Origin: Flammeovirga sp. EKP202
Lineage (GTDB): Bacteria; Bacteroidota; Bacteroidia; Cytophagales; Flammeovirgaceae
Direction: 5' to 3'
NCBI RefSeq assembly: GCF_014534745.1
Contig: NZ_JACVVP010000034.1
Span: 18,146-82,145 of the forward strand
Length of the DNA: 64,000 nt
Below, piece by piece: positions 17,245 through 26,063 of the stretch (position 1 is the stretch's first letter; each line of letters opens with the position of its first letter). Made by a program: the position numbers and the translations under genes. Under the pieces are notes generated by a model that saw only the letters and a list, made by a program, of their open reading frames with translations, was not told the origin of the DNA and searched no databases.

Positions 17245-18477
17245 TTATGATTTTTTGTTCGTGTTTTGTTTTCTTCGATTTCCCTGTTTACTTCTTTTGA
17301 TTTGTTTCTTTCTTTTTGCATCTCTTTGAGCGATATCTTTTTCTTTCTCCAACATAGGGAAAGGATTCTCTTTGATCTCAGGAATTTTGTGTCCGATTAA
17401 CTTCTCAATGTTTTTGACATCTTGCAGTTCTGTACCATCGGCTAACGAAATAGCAGTTCCTTCTTCACCAGCTCTTCCCGAACGACCAATTCTATGAACA
17501 TACGTTTCTGCTACTTCAGGAATCTCAAAGTTAATCACATATTTCAGTTGGCTAATATCAATTCCCCTAGCCGCAATATCCGTAGCTACTAAGATTCTTG
17601 TCTTCTTTTTCTTGAAGTTTTCTAGTGCTCTCTGACGGGCAGTTTGCGATTTATTTCCATGAATAGCTTCTGCTTTCACACGATTTTCATTAAGAGTTTT
17701 TGCCAAATGATTGGCACCTCTTTTAGTTCTCATGAAAATCAGAATACTCTCCTTTTTATTATCATCCAAGATTTCAAAAAGAAGCTGTTTCTTATTTCTC
17801 TTATCCACATAGTAGATATACTGATCAATAGTGTCAGCAGTGGAAGAAACAGGTGTAACAGCTATTTTTAAAGGATTATTAAGCATGGATTTACTAATCT
17901 CCTGAATAGTTGCAGGCATTGTCGCAGAGAAAAGCAAAGTTTGTCTTTCAGATGGAATCAGAGTAATGATCTTTTTTATATCATTGATAAATCCCATATC
18001 CAACATTTTGTCAGCTTCGTCCAGCACAAACATTTCAATATGCTTTAGATTGACAAATCCTTGTTGATGTAAATCCATTAATCGGCCAGGAGTGGCAATC
18101 AATACTTCTACCCCTTGCTTTAATCTTTTGATTTGTTTATCATGAGGAACACCACCAAAGATGACCAACTGCTTTAGTTTGGTTTTCTGATTGTATAAGC
18201 TGAAGTTATTGGCTACTTGAAGGGCCAACTCACGAGTAGGTGTGAGAATCAAAGCTCTTATTTTTTGACCATTATTCGAGTTTTTCTTCAACAATTGAAT
18301 AATTGGAATACAAAAAGCGGCAGTTTTACCTGTTCCGGTTTGAGCACTACCTTGTAGGTCTTTCCCTTCTAAAATAGATGGAATAGCTTTTTCTTGAATG
18401 GGCGTAGGACTGTCATATCCTCTATTTTCTAACGCTTCTTGTATTTCAGGGATAACTCCCAATTCTTCAAATGTCAT
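17245..18477 (-). CDS. rhlE: DEAD-box ATP-dependent RNA helicase, RhlE-like
   Basis: The 410-residue protein has the full DEAD-box set: Q motif TPIQEKAIP, motif I AQTGTGKTA, PTRELALQ, TPGRL, DEAD, SAT, ATDIAARGID and HRIGRSGRAG. The C-terminal tail is short and very basic (RDAKRKKQIKRSKQGNRRK), typical of RhlE-type helicases that act in ribosome assembly or RNA decay. I start at ATG 18475-18477; the TTG two codons earlier is unlikely. Upstream on the minus strand is an exact TAnnTTTG box (TAACTTTG, 18504-18511). The symbol is assigned by similarity of architecture. Confidence 0.9.
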   Translation of the reverse strand: MTFEELGVIPEIQEALENRGYDSPTPIQEKAIPSILEGKDLQGSAQTGTGKTAAFCIPIIQLLKKNSNNGQKIRALILTPTRELALQVANNFSLYNQKTKLKQLVIFGGVPHDKQIKRLKQGVEVLIATPGRLMDLHQQGFVNLKHIEMFVLDEADKMLDMGFINDIKKIITLIPSERQTLLFSATMPATIQEISKSMLNNPLKIAVTPVSSTADTIDQYIYYVDKRNKKQLLFEILDDNKKESILIFMRTKRGANHLAKTLNENRVKAEAIHGNKSQTARQRALENFKKKKTRILVATDIAARGIDISQLKYVINFEIPEVAETYVHRIGRSGRAGEEGTAISLADGTELQDVKNIEKLIGHKIPEIKENPFPMLEKEKDIAQRDAKRKKQIKRSKQGNRRKQNTNKKS

Positions 18478-18503
18478 GGACAAAACGATTTTTGATTTTT
18501 TTG

Positions 18504-18511
18504 CAAAGTTA
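18504..18511 (-). promoter_or_regulatory. -7 box (TAnnTTTG) of the DEAD-box helicase gene
   Basis: TAACTTTG on the minus strand matches the Bacteroidota -7 consensus exactly, 26 nt before the ATG. No well-spaced -33 TTG is seen. Confidence 0.45.
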
Positions 18512-18595
18512 GTTGTTTGACGCTTTAGTGCATAGTATCATTTCTAAAAGGTCATTAATAACGAGTAGAAAGTTTACAATGTTAGAATTCTTATA

Positions 18596-18634
18596 AAAGA
18601 AAAAAGCTGTCGAAATATTCAACAGCCTTTTCAT
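18596..18634 (-). terminator. Orphan terminator-like hairpin
   Basis: On the minus strand AAAAGGCTGT and ACAGCTTTTTT pair (with one bulged G) around a short loop, followed by a T-rich tract. No annotated gene precedes it, so it may end an unannotated RNA. Confidence 0.5.
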
Positions 18635-19130
18635 TATGATGTGTGACTACTTATACAAATTTGAAAGGCAAAGTAAAAATTGCGTCATTACTTTGCGACG
18701 TTTTTAAAAACTCTAATTCTGTACTAAAATGTGTTTCTAATAGGGAATATCTTTTACATGACGCTGAAAAAGACACTGAATTGCTGATTTAGTTTAAATC
18801 TTCTTTACCCGCTGTTAGATCTTTAGTAAGAGAGTGTTTCTATGGTTTATACACTGACTTCGATAATCGTTATATTTAAATTGTTAACGAATTCAAATAT
18901 CATCCAAAATTGTCGACGTCATCTACAAATCTATCACATTTTTAATATTAACCCAAGAAAAGGTCATTTTTAATGGAAGTATTAAAATCAAAACTGACAA
19001 ATAGGCAGTTCTAAGTGTCAATTTTACCCAATTTTAGTGTTGGAATGCAATTTGAAAAGAATGTCATGACTTTAAACAAGAAGTTTTAGTCTTTAATTAA
19101 TAAGTATTTTAATAAACAAAAAATATAAAC

Positions 19131-21005
19131 ATGGCAGCAAAAGGTTCTATTTCAGTAAATACTGAAAATATCTTTCCCATCATTAAAAAGTTCTTATACT
19201 CAGATCACGACATTTTTTTACGTGAGTTGGTAGCTAACGCAGTAGATGCAACTCAAAAACTTCAAAAACTTGCTTCAATGGGTGAGTTTGACGGAGAACT
19301 AGGTGATCTAACGATTCAAGTAGACGTAGACAAGGAAGCAAAAACAATTTCAATCACTGACCGTGGTATCGGTATGAGTGAGAACGAAGTTGAAAAATAT
19401 ATCAACCAAGTAGCCTTCTCAGGTGCTACTGAGTTTGTTGAAAAATTCAAAGATGTAGATACTTCTACAATCATCGGTAAATTCGGTCTTGGTTTCTATT
19501 CAGCATTTATGGTTTCTGATCATGTTGAAGTGATCACTAAGTCTTTCAAAGATGCTCCATCTGTAAAATGGACTTGTGATGGTTCAACTACTTATGAGAT
19601 CACAGACGCTGACAAAGCAGACAGAGGTACTACAATTGTACTTCACGTAAATGAAGACTCAGAAGAGTTTGTAGACGAGCACCGTTTACGTGCTATCTTA
19701 AATAGATACTCTAAGTTCATGCCTATTCCAATTCAAGTAGGAGTAGATAAAAGAACTGAAAAAGAAGGTGAAGGTGATGACGCTAAAGACGTGGAAATCG
19801 TAGAGCCGCACATCATCAACCAAAAGGAGCCACTTTGGACAAAAGATCCTAAGTCATTAACAGACGAGGACTACATCAACTTCTACAAGGAGTTATATCC
19901 AATGTCTGAGGAGCCATTATTCTGGATTCACTTAAATGTGGATTATCCATTTGAATTAACAGGTATTCTTTACTTCCCTAAAGTAAAAGAAGATATCACT
20001 CCACATAAAGACAAGATTCAATTGTACTCTCGTCAGGTATTTATCACTGACAATGTAGAGGAAATCATGCCTGAGTTCTTACGCTTGATGCACGGTGTAA
20101 TTGATTCTCCGGACATTCCATTGAACGTGTCGAGATCATACTTACAGTCTGATTCAAATGTGAAGAAAATCTCTAGCTATGTTACTCGTAAAGTGGCAGA
20201 TCGTTTGAGCAGCTTGTTCAAAAATGAGAGAGAAAGCTATGAGACAAAGTGGGAGAGCATCGGCCTATTTGTGAAGTATGGTATGATGACAGATGACAAA
20301 TTCTTCGATAAAGCGAAAAAATTTGGTCTTTTTGAAAATTTAGAGGGCAAAAAGTTTACTTTAGAAGAATATAAAGAGCATATTGCATCAAATCAGGTAG
20401 ATAAGGATAACAAACACGTTTTCTTATATGCTACTGATCAAGGTACTCAAGATACTTATATTCAGGCTGCTAAGAAGAAGGGATATGATATCTTGAAAAT
20501 GGATACAATGATCGATACCCACTTTGTGAGCAACACAGAGCACAAGTTCGAGAACATCACAATGAAGCGTATTGACTCTGATACAGTCAATAACTTGATT
20601 GAGACAGATGAGAAAAACGAATCTGTTTTAACAGAAGAGGAGTCTAAGAAATTAGTAGACATCTTCAAGCGTGCGTTGAACGATGATAAATTGGAGCCAA
20701 AAGTTGAAGCAATGACTGCTGATGAATTACCTGTTATGATCACTAAGCCTGAGTTCATGCGTAGAATGGAAGAAATGTCTGCGATGCAAGGTGGAATGGG
20801 AGGCATGTTCGGTGGATTCCCAGGTGCTGATACAGTAACAATCAACGGTAACAGTGAGTTAGTATCAAGAATCTTAAAAGAAGAAGATACTACAGCACAA
20901 GATAAATTGGTGAAACATGCTTATGATTTAGCAAAACTTTCACAAGGTAACTTGAAAGGAGCTGATCTTACAGCATTTATCAACCGCTCGTTAGAAATTA
21001 TATAA
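19131..21005 (+). CDS. htpG: Molecular chaperone HtpG (Hsp90)
   Basis: HtpG is the bacterial Hsp90, an ATP-driven dimeric chaperone of the cytoplasm. The 624-residue length is typical. The N-terminal GHKL ATPase domain shows FLRELVANAVDATQKL (the usual NASDA reads NAVDA), DRGIGMSENEV and IGKFGLGFYSAFMVSD. The middle domain includes the client/catalytic loop LNVSRSYLQSD (the usual LPLNVSRE motif). The C-terminal dimerisation part includes a Met/Gly-rich stretch (EEMSAMQGGMGGMFGGF). Codon bias suggests good expression. A spaced inverted pair TGACA/TGTCA upstream could be a heat-shock control site. Two terminators follow. Confidence 0.97.
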   Translation: MAAKGSISVNTENIFPIIKKFLYSDHDIFLRELVANAVDATQKLQKLASMGEFDGELGDLTIQVDVDKEAKTISITDRGIGMSENEVEKYINQVAFSGATEFVEKFKDVDTSTIIGKFGLGFYSAFMVSDHVEVITKSFKDAPSVKWTCDGSTTYEITDADKADRGTTIVLHVNEDSEEFVDEHRLRAILNRYSKFMPIPIQVGVDKRTEKEGEGDDAKDVEIVEPHIINQKEPLWTKDPKSLTDEDYINFYKELYPMSEEPLFWIHLNVDYPFELTGILYFPKVKEDITPHKDKIQLYSRQVFITDNVEEIMPEFLRLMHGVIDSPDIPLNVSRSYLQSDSNVKKISSYVTRKVADRLSSLFKNERESYETKWESIGLFVKYGMMTDDKFFDKAKKFGLFENLEGKKFTLEEYKEHIASNQVDKDNKHVFLYATDQGTQDTYIQAAKKKGYDILKMDTMIDTHFVSNTEHKFENITMKRIDSDTVNNLIETDEKNESVLTEEESKKLVDIFKRALNDDKLEPKVEAMTADELPVMITKPEFMRRMEEMSAMQGGMGGMFGGFPGADTVTINGNSELVSRILKEEDTTAQDKLVKHAYDLAKLSQGNLKGADLTAFINRSLEII

Positions 21006-21012
21006 TCAAGAG

Positions 21013-21036
21013 CTCGCTCATCAAGAGTGAGTTTTT
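21013..21036 (+). terminator. First terminator after htpG
   Basis: A 7-bp stem CTCGCTC/GAGTGAG (21013-21019 with 21025-21031, one G-U pair) is followed by TTTTT. Confidence 0.75.
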
Positions 21037-21048
21037 GAATCGTTAATG

Positions 21049-21085
21049 AAAGGTCGTTGAGTATTCTTACTCTTCGGCCTTTTTT
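21049..21085 (+). terminator. Second terminator after htpG
   Basis: AAAGGTCG pairs with CGGCCTTT (21049-21056 with 21075-21082), with an inner GAGTA/TACTC stem, and is followed by T residues. It forms a tandem with the terminator at 21013. Confidence 0.8.
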
Positions 21086-21122
21086 ACTGTGTTGATTTTT
21101 TAGCAACAGTTTAAAAAAACTG

Positions 21123-21130
21123 TATATTTG
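21123..21130 (+). promoter_or_regulatory. -7 box (TAnnTTTG) of the FkbM-like gene
   Basis: TATATTTG matches the Bacteroidota -7 consensus exactly and lies 29 nt before the ATG, downstream of the htpG terminators. No well-spaced -33 TTG is present. Confidence 0.45.
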
Positions 21131-21159
21131 GCTCTCGCTTAAAGTAAAAGAAGATTAAT

Positions 21160-22113
21160 ATGCATTCAATCGCGAAAAAAATTCTTTCAAGAGAAGAGTT
21201 TAAAAATAAACCACCTGTATTAGTAGATGTAGGAGCTTCAGGAGAAATTCATGCAAAATGGAGAGAGATTGCTCCTTATTCAATATGCATAGCTTTTGAT
21301 GCAGATGATCGGAAATTTGATATTTCAGAAGAAGATAATCAAGGGTTCAAAAAGCTTTACAAGTTCAATTGTATCGTATCGGATCAAGAAGTAGAAAAGC
21401 TTGATTTTCATTTAACCAAAAGTCCTTACTGTTCTAGTACTTTAATTCCTGATCAGAATAGTGTGAAAGATTATATTTTCTCTCCTTATTTTGAATTAGA
21501 TAGAACGATTCAACTCAATAATATTTCTATCAGTCATGCTTTGGAAAAGCTGTCTTTAGATTACATTGACTGGTTGAAAACGGATTCTCAAGGTATTGAT
21601 CTTCGAATCTTAAGAAGCTTAAAAGCGGATATACAGGACAACACTTTAGCGATTGATTTTGAACCTGGTCTTACTCAAACTTATAATGGGGAAGACAGTG
21701 CAAGTTCGGTTTTGAGTTATATGGCTGGAAAGAATTTTTGGCTTTCAGAATACGAAGTCCAAAAAGTAATCCGTGGTAATCATAAAACCTATGAAAACCT
21801 GTTTTCTGGTGCTTTAAACAAAAGATTGGCTAAAGTTACGTTGAAAAAGGCACCTTTATGGGTAGAAATTTCGTATTTAAATAACCTGGAGAAGGAAAAT
21901 ATAGCTATTCGAGATTTTCTTTTAGGGTTGTTATTTACCATGATCAATAAAGAATATGTAGTGGCATTGGAGTTGGCGAGAAAAGGAAAACAGATCTATT
22001 CAGATCCGATCTTTGATGAAATTGAAGCAGAAGTTTATGCTAAAATTAAAAAGAACTTCTGGTCTGAAGCCTTCTTTAATGAAGTGGTAAAGAAATTTAA
22101 AAGTATATTTTAA
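21160..22113 (+). CDS. FkbM-like methyltransferase
   Basis: The 317-residue protein has a Rossmann-type SAM-binding start, PPVLVDVGASGEIH (about 19-32), and the FkbM-type segment LDYIDWLKTDSQGIDLRILRSL, which aligns with 'lKiDvEGaElevL'. FkbM proteins methylate sugars or polyketides, often in surface glycan synthesis. A helical C-terminal extension (from about residue 245) is unusual for short FkbM enzymes and may be a TPR-like tail. The substrate is unknown. It has its own promoter and no clear operon partner. Confidence 0.7.
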   Translation: MHSIAKKILSREEFKNKPPVLVDVGASGEIHAKWREIAPYSICIAFDADDRKFDISEEDNQGFKKLYKFNCIVSDQEVEKLDFHLTKSPYCSSTLIPDQNSVKDYIFSPYFELDRTIQLNNISISHALEKLSLDYIDWLKTDSQGIDLRILRSLKADIQDNTLAIDFEPGLTQTYNGEDSASSVLSYMAGKNFWLSEYEVQKVIRGNHKTYENLFSGALNKRLAKVTLKKAPLWVEISYLNNLEKENIAIRDFLLGLLFTMINKEYVVALELARKGKQIYSDPIFDEIEAEVYAKIKKNFWSEAFFNEVVKKFKSIF

Positions 22114-22251
22114 TCTTACATACCCTGTCTATCAAAAAGGAAAAATTGTCAGAATATAAGGAAGTATTCCCTATCCAACTCATTTGTATTTTAATCAACT
22201 TTACATCTAATAAAAAACACTAATCAACTTTTTAAATTAAATCACAGTACA

Positions 22252-22734
22252 ATGAACAAGAAAAATATTATTACTGCCCTGTCCTTACTTTTATCAATCA
22301 CTTTATTCAGCTTTTTAAATGTTGAAAAAGATAAAGTATATACATTTAAAAATTTGGAAGGTAATGAAGTTAACCTGGCTGATTTTAAAGGAAAATATGT
22401 ATACATTGACGTTTGGGCTTCATGGTGTGGACCTTGCTTAGGTGAGATTCCTTCATTAAAAGCGTTAGAGGAAAATCATAAAGATGGAGATGTAGTTTTT
22501 GTGAGCTTATCAGTGGATCAAGATACAAAAGCGTGGAAAAAGATGGTAGAAAAGAAAGAATTGCATGGAAATCAGTTTCATTATTCTGGAAACCAAGGTT
22601 TTATTGAGAAATTTAATATTTCAGCCATTCCAAGATTTATCTTATTAGACAAAGAAGGTAACGTAAAAGAAGCGAATGCTCCACGTCCTTCATCTTCTGA
22701 AATTAAAACTTTATTTGACGAATTAGGCATCTAA
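22252..22734 (+). CDS. TlpA-family thiol:disulfide oxidoreductase
   Basis: A 160-residue exported thioredoxin-like protein. The signal peptide (residues 1-21) lacks a lipobox. The active-site CxxC is Cys59-Gly-Pro-Cys62 in DVWASWCGPCLGEIP, and the cis-Pro is in ISAIPRFILLD. TlpA/ResA-like proteins reduce disulfides in the periplasm, for example in cytochrome c maturation or redox defence. The tail ends in a small helix. It is monocistronic with a strong terminator 27 nt after the stop. Confidence 0.92.
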   Translation: MNKKNIITALSLLLSITLFSFLNVEKDKVYTFKNLEGNEVNLADFKGKYVYIDVWASWCGPCLGEIPSLKALEENHKDGDVVFVSLSVDQDTKAWKKMVEKKELHGNQFHYSGNQGFIEKFNISAIPRFILLDKEGNVKEANAPRPSSSEIKTLFDELGI

Positions 22735-22760
22735 TCTTTATTCGAAAACATAATTATAAG

Positions 22761-22793
22761 AACTGTATGGGAAGTAACTCATACAGTTTTTTT
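22761..22793 (+). terminator. Terminator of the TlpA gene
   Basis: A 9-bp perfect stem AACTGTATG/CATACAGTT (22761-22769 with 22780-22788) is followed by a T-run. It lies only 11 nt before the yjbQ start. Confidence 0.85.
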
Positions 22794-22804
22794 ATTTTTG
22801 AACT

Positions 22805-23221
22805 ATGGTTATTCAAAAGACAATTTCATTAAGACCTTATTCGAGAGGTTATCATATTATTACGGAGGAGGTACTAGCTCAAATACCTGAAATGAGAGGC
22901 AAAAGCGGAATATTACAAGTTTTTATCCAACATACTTCGGCTTCATTGACCATCAATGAAAATGCGGACCCCTCAGTTAGAACAGATTTTGAGTCTCATT
23001 TTAATAAAGTGTACCCAGAAAACGCTCCTTACTATGAACATACTTATGAAGGTCCTGATGATATGCCTGCTCACTTAAAAGCATCAACCTTGGGAAGTAG
23101 TGTTTCATTACCGATCGGAAATGGTAGACCCCTGTTGGGCACTTGGCAAGGAATCTATCTTGGCGAACATAGAGATAGAGGAGGGAGTAGAAGATTAGTC
23201 CTTACTTTTATAGGAGAGTAA
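22805..23221 (+). CDS. yjbQ: YjbQ family (UPF0047) protein
   Basis: The 138-residue protein carries the family signatures VFIQHTSASLTINENADPSV and GRPLLGTWQGIYLGEHRDRG, with His and Asp/Glu residues of a putative metal site. E. coli YjbQ has secondary thiamin-phosphate synthase activity in vitro; the physiological role is uncertain. It begins immediately after the TlpA terminator and ends 2 nt from the convergent AsmA-like gene, with no independent terminator seen. Confidence 0.9.
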   Translation: MVIQKTISLRPYSRGYHIITEEVLAQIPEMRGKSGILQVFIQHTSASLTINENADPSVRTDFESHFNKVYPENAPYYEHTYEGPDDMPAHLKASTLGSSVSLPIGNGRPLLGTWQGIYLGEHRDRGGSRRLVLTFIGE

Positions 23222-23223
23222 TT

Positions 23224-24906
23224 TTAGCTCTTTTTCTTTTTTTTAGCTTTTTGATTTCGTTTGTAGGCCTTTTTCTCTTCATCAGGCAATTGTCCGTAAA
23301 TGCCAAGGACTGATGTTTGAGCTCCCGACATAATGGTATGAACGAGGTAATGAACAAAAGATTTATAACCTACACGTTCGTAATATAAGGGAGCATGTCT
23401 TGGTTTTCTATTTTCTAAGTTTTGACGATGGACAATATTATTGGCGGCAAAACCAGCAATGGATTCGACAACACTTGATTTATTGTCATTTTTGCCGGTG
23501 ACTTTAATTTTCAGATCTTGATAGAAAAAATCCAAGTTTCCACGGCCAATAGAATCATTTAGTTGTGCATCAAAATCAATCGAATTGACATAGCCTTTTT
23601 GAAATAGAACTCCCATATTATGATGAGTAAAAGAGTTTAAGATTGTGAGAGGGAAAGGATCAAGATGACCTTTAGCTTTCATAAAATAAGGTTCTTTTTC
23701 CCCAAGTAAAATATCAATGTGAAGGTTTGTATTTCCTTTACCGGATAGCTTACAAGCTAAGTCTACTTGAACTACATTTTCTTTTTCATTATTGATATCA
23801 CTGATCGTTCCATTGATGTGTGTGATTGGAAGTATACCAGGTTGTTCTGCACCTTTACTTTTTTCTTGATATGTCAACTGACTATTCGTCAATACAATAC
23901 TGTCAATTGCCAATTGAAAATCTAATTGTTTCAATATATCGTGTGGAAGAGGTTTTATAGCAGAGGTATCTTCTTCATAATTCTTATCCCTGTATATGTT
24001 TGCTTCAAGTGAATCAATGATTATTTTTTCTAGATGAAAACGGTCTTGATTAAACAGTTCTTTTTCTGCTAGTCCATGTCCTTCAAGGATTTTTATTTCA
24101 GCCATAAAACGATCTGTCTGTTGACCAACTATTTCAAAAAAGACATCATCACTATATTGTGGTATTAGTTTTACTCCTCCCAATTTGAAAAAATCTCTTC
24201 GATTACTGATAAGAAGGGTGTCAAATTGATAATGATAAAGATCTTTATATCCTTTCATAAAAGTTGGCCCTGAAGAAAAGAAAAAGCGATCCAAATCAAC
24301 TACCTTACTTTGGTGATCAAGTGTGTCTAGGTTAAATTTTAATCCTTCTATGACAAAACTTTGAGTCGTGTGAAAAATATGCAGATGACGGTACTCATTG
24401 GTCACTAAATACCCATTGATCTCAGTGTTTAATACGCTGATAGAGTGAATACCAATTTTAGATAGTCGTGCTCTCAGTGCATCAAATTTTGGAATTGGAT
24501 TGGGCTTTTTTTTAATTTGATTGATGGGAGATTCTTTCCAGAAATATTGAAAATTAGGGTGAATAATTCTAAAATCTTCAATCGTAATATTTTTAGAGAG
24601 TGCTCCTAGGTAGAGGTTAGAAAATTCAATACTTAAGGTATCAACAGTTCCGTTTACCCAATTATCTTTTTCTTGATTAACATGAGGTATAATACTGATT
24701 CCAGTGGCTTCAATTCTACTATTGGTCCATTCAATGGAGAATTCTTGAAAGTTGACAAAATAACCTTTTCCATTTTTCCCAAGTGCAACTTCTTTTAAGG
24801 TCTGAGCTGTAAATTCTTCTAATCTTTTTTGTCCTGTTGAAAAGAGATAAAGTATTAGGAGAGTTAGAATAATAACGAGTGAAAAGAGAATAGTTTTCTT
24901 TTGCAT
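23224..24906 (-). CDS. AsmA-like / DUF748-like membrane-anchored protein
   Basis: The 560-residue protein has one N-terminal membrane helix (about 5-23, TILFSLVIILTLLILYLF) and a long beta-rich periplasmic part with repeated units such as FSIEWTNSRIEATGISI and IIIDSLEANIYRD, the pattern of AsmA/TamB-like and DUF748 proteins. Those proteins are thought to bridge inner and outer membrane and move phospholipids. The C-terminal tail is very basic (KKAYKRNQKAKKKKKS). The 20-nt shared motif lies 26 nt upstream of its start. The family call rests on pattern, not on a diagnostic motif. Confidence 0.7.
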   Translation of the reverse strand: MQKKTILFSLVIILTLLILYLFSTGQKRLEEFTAQTLKEVALGKNGKGYFVNFQEFSIEWTNSRIEATGISIIPHVNQEKDNWVNGTVDTLSIEFSNLYLGALSKNITIEDFRIIHPNFQYFWKESPINQIKKKPNPIPKFDALRARLSKIGIHSISVLNTEINGYLVTNEYRHLHIFHTTQSFVIEGLKFNLDTLDHQSKVVDLDRFFFSSGPTFMKGYKDLYHYQFDTLLISNRRDFFKLGGVKLIPQYSDDVFFEIVGQQTDRFMAEIKILEGHGLAEKELFNQDRFHLEKIIIDSLEANIYRDKNYEEDTSAIKPLPHDILKQLDFQLAIDSIVLTNSQLTYQEKSKGAEQPGILPITHINGTISDINNEKENVVQVDLACKLSGKGNTNLHIDILLGEKEPYFMKAKGHLDPFPLTILNSFTHHNMGVLFQKGYVNSIDFDAQLNDSIGRGNLDFFYQDLKIKVTGKNDNKSSVVESIAGFAANNIVHRQNLENRKPRHAPLYYERVGYKSFVHYLVHTIMSGAQTSVLGIYGQLPDEEKKAYKRNQKAKKKKKS

Positions 24907-24932
24907 TGATAATAATTGGGCTTTTTAATTGG

Positions 24933-24952
24933 TAAGTACTAAGCTAAAAATA
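24933..24952 (-). promoter_or_regulatory. 20-nt motif shared with 11162-11181
   Basis: TAAGTACTAAGCTAAAAATA is identical to the copy upstream of the 11095 lipoprotein gene. It lies 26 nt before the ATG of the AsmA-like gene. A shorter 12-nt version (TAAGTACTAAGC) lies upstream of ilvA at 62435-62446. Confidence 0.4.
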
Positions 24953-24997
24953 ATAAGAGTTCGTGTTATACCATTTTGTTTAAGTACCTAAACTATA

Positions 24998-25039
24998 AAT
25001 ATAAGAAAATCCCTGACAATAAGAATATTGCAGGGATTT
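24998..25039 (-). terminator. Terminator of yeiH
   Basis: A 9-bp stem AAATCCCTG/CAGGGATTT (25007-25015 with 25031-25039) is followed on the minus strand by a U-rich tract. Confidence 0.8.
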
Positions 25040-25058
25040 GATATTGGGTTAATTCTCT

Positions 25059-25997
25059 TTAAAAGAGATGAATTACAGCGAATAATGATATTGAAGAAAC
25101 AATTATCCAAAGTGCTATACCTTGATACATTGGTCTTGTTCCAACATGTTTTACACTTGATACATCCATTGTACAACCAACGGTAAACAATGCTAAAGAA
25201 AGTCCTTTATGTGCAATGAATTTACAAACAGGAGCAAGAGCATCAGCACCCGGTACATAAGAGTTGATCAACATGGCAACGATAAAACCGAAGATGAAAA
25301 TAGGCATCGTTTTCAAGCTCATTTTTCCTTTTTGTGAGAATGCAGCGATCAATGAGATCGGAACAATCCAAAGTGCTCTAGTTAATTTGACAGTTGTTGC
25401 AATTTGAAGAGCTTCTTCACCATATTTTGCGGCAGCTCCTACTACAGCACTTGTATCATGAATGGCTAGTGCTGCCCACCATCCGAATTGAGTTTGTGAA
25501 AGGTGGAAGTATTCTCCTACAACAGGAAATGCAACTAAAGCAACAGCATTAAGAATAAATACTGTAGCCATGGCTACTGAAATTTGATGTTGATCGGCTT
25601 TTAGAGCGGGAGCCATAGCAGCAATAGCACTACCACCACAAATGGCTGTACCAGAAGCGATCAAACGGTAAATGGTTTTATCTAAACCTAATTTTTTACC
25701 GATATAAGCACCAAAAGTCAATGTCAGTGCTATACTACTAAATGTGATTAATGATCCTTCGCTTCCTGTCTTCATGGCATCAACAGCATTCAAGCCGAAT
25801 CCAAGGAAAACTACAGACCATTTCATTAATTTATTGCTTAAGTTTTTATTAAGGGTTGGGTTAGGTATTTTGAATAATAAGGCAAAGATAATTCCGGCAA
25901 ATAATGACATGGCTGGAGTCACCCATGGAGTCAAGGTTAATAAGGCTAAAACGACATATACAACTTTATTATATTGATTTGACTTTTTCATTTTCAT
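25059..25997 (-). CDS. yeiH: YeiH/YadS-type putative sulfate exporter family protein
   Basis: A polytopic inner-membrane protein of about 312 residues with some ten helices. Family signatures include WSVVFLGFGLNA, ASGTAICGGSAIAAMAPAL and AIHDTSAVVGAAAKYG. UPF0324/YeiH proteins are annotated as putative sulfate exporters, but transport has rarely been shown. I start at ATG 25995-25997; the longer frame from a TTG at 26018 would start close to a GACATTTG promoter box and is unlikely. A LysR regulator gene lies directly upstream on the same strand, as yeiE does next to yeiH in enterobacteria, so it probably controls this gene. Confidence 0.9.
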   Translation of the reverse strand: MKMKKSNQYNKVVYVVLALLTLTPWVTPAMSLFAGIIFALLFKIPNPTLNKNLSNKLMKWSVVFLGFGLNAVDAMKTGSEGSLITFSSIALTLTFGAYIGKKLGLDKTIYRLIASGTAICGGSAIAAMAPALKADQHQISVAMATVFILNAVALVAFPVVGEYFHLSQTQFGWWAALAIHDTSAVVGAAAKYGEEALQIATTVKLTRALWIVPISLIAAFSQKGKMSLKTMPIFIFGFIVAMLINSYVPGADALAPVCKFIAHKGLSLALFTVGCTMDVSSVKHVGTRPMYQGIALWIIVSSISLFAVIHLF

Positions 25998-26063
25998 ATT
26001 CTTTTGATAACAATACAAATGTCATAAGTATTAGGATCAAAATGAATGAAGAAAATGAATGAG

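Larger units (their letters stand above)
18478..19130. other. 653-bp intergenic region, helicase / htpG
   Basis: This large gap is between divergent genes and has no convincing protein-coding frame. It holds a minus-strand terminator (18602-18634) with no gene before it, a 9-bp inverted repeat (18668-18676 with 18688-18696) and a spaced TGACA/TGTCA pair (18995-18999, 19016-19020) upstream of htpG. A small RNA on the minus strand between about 18890 and 18600 is possible. Confidence 0.5.
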
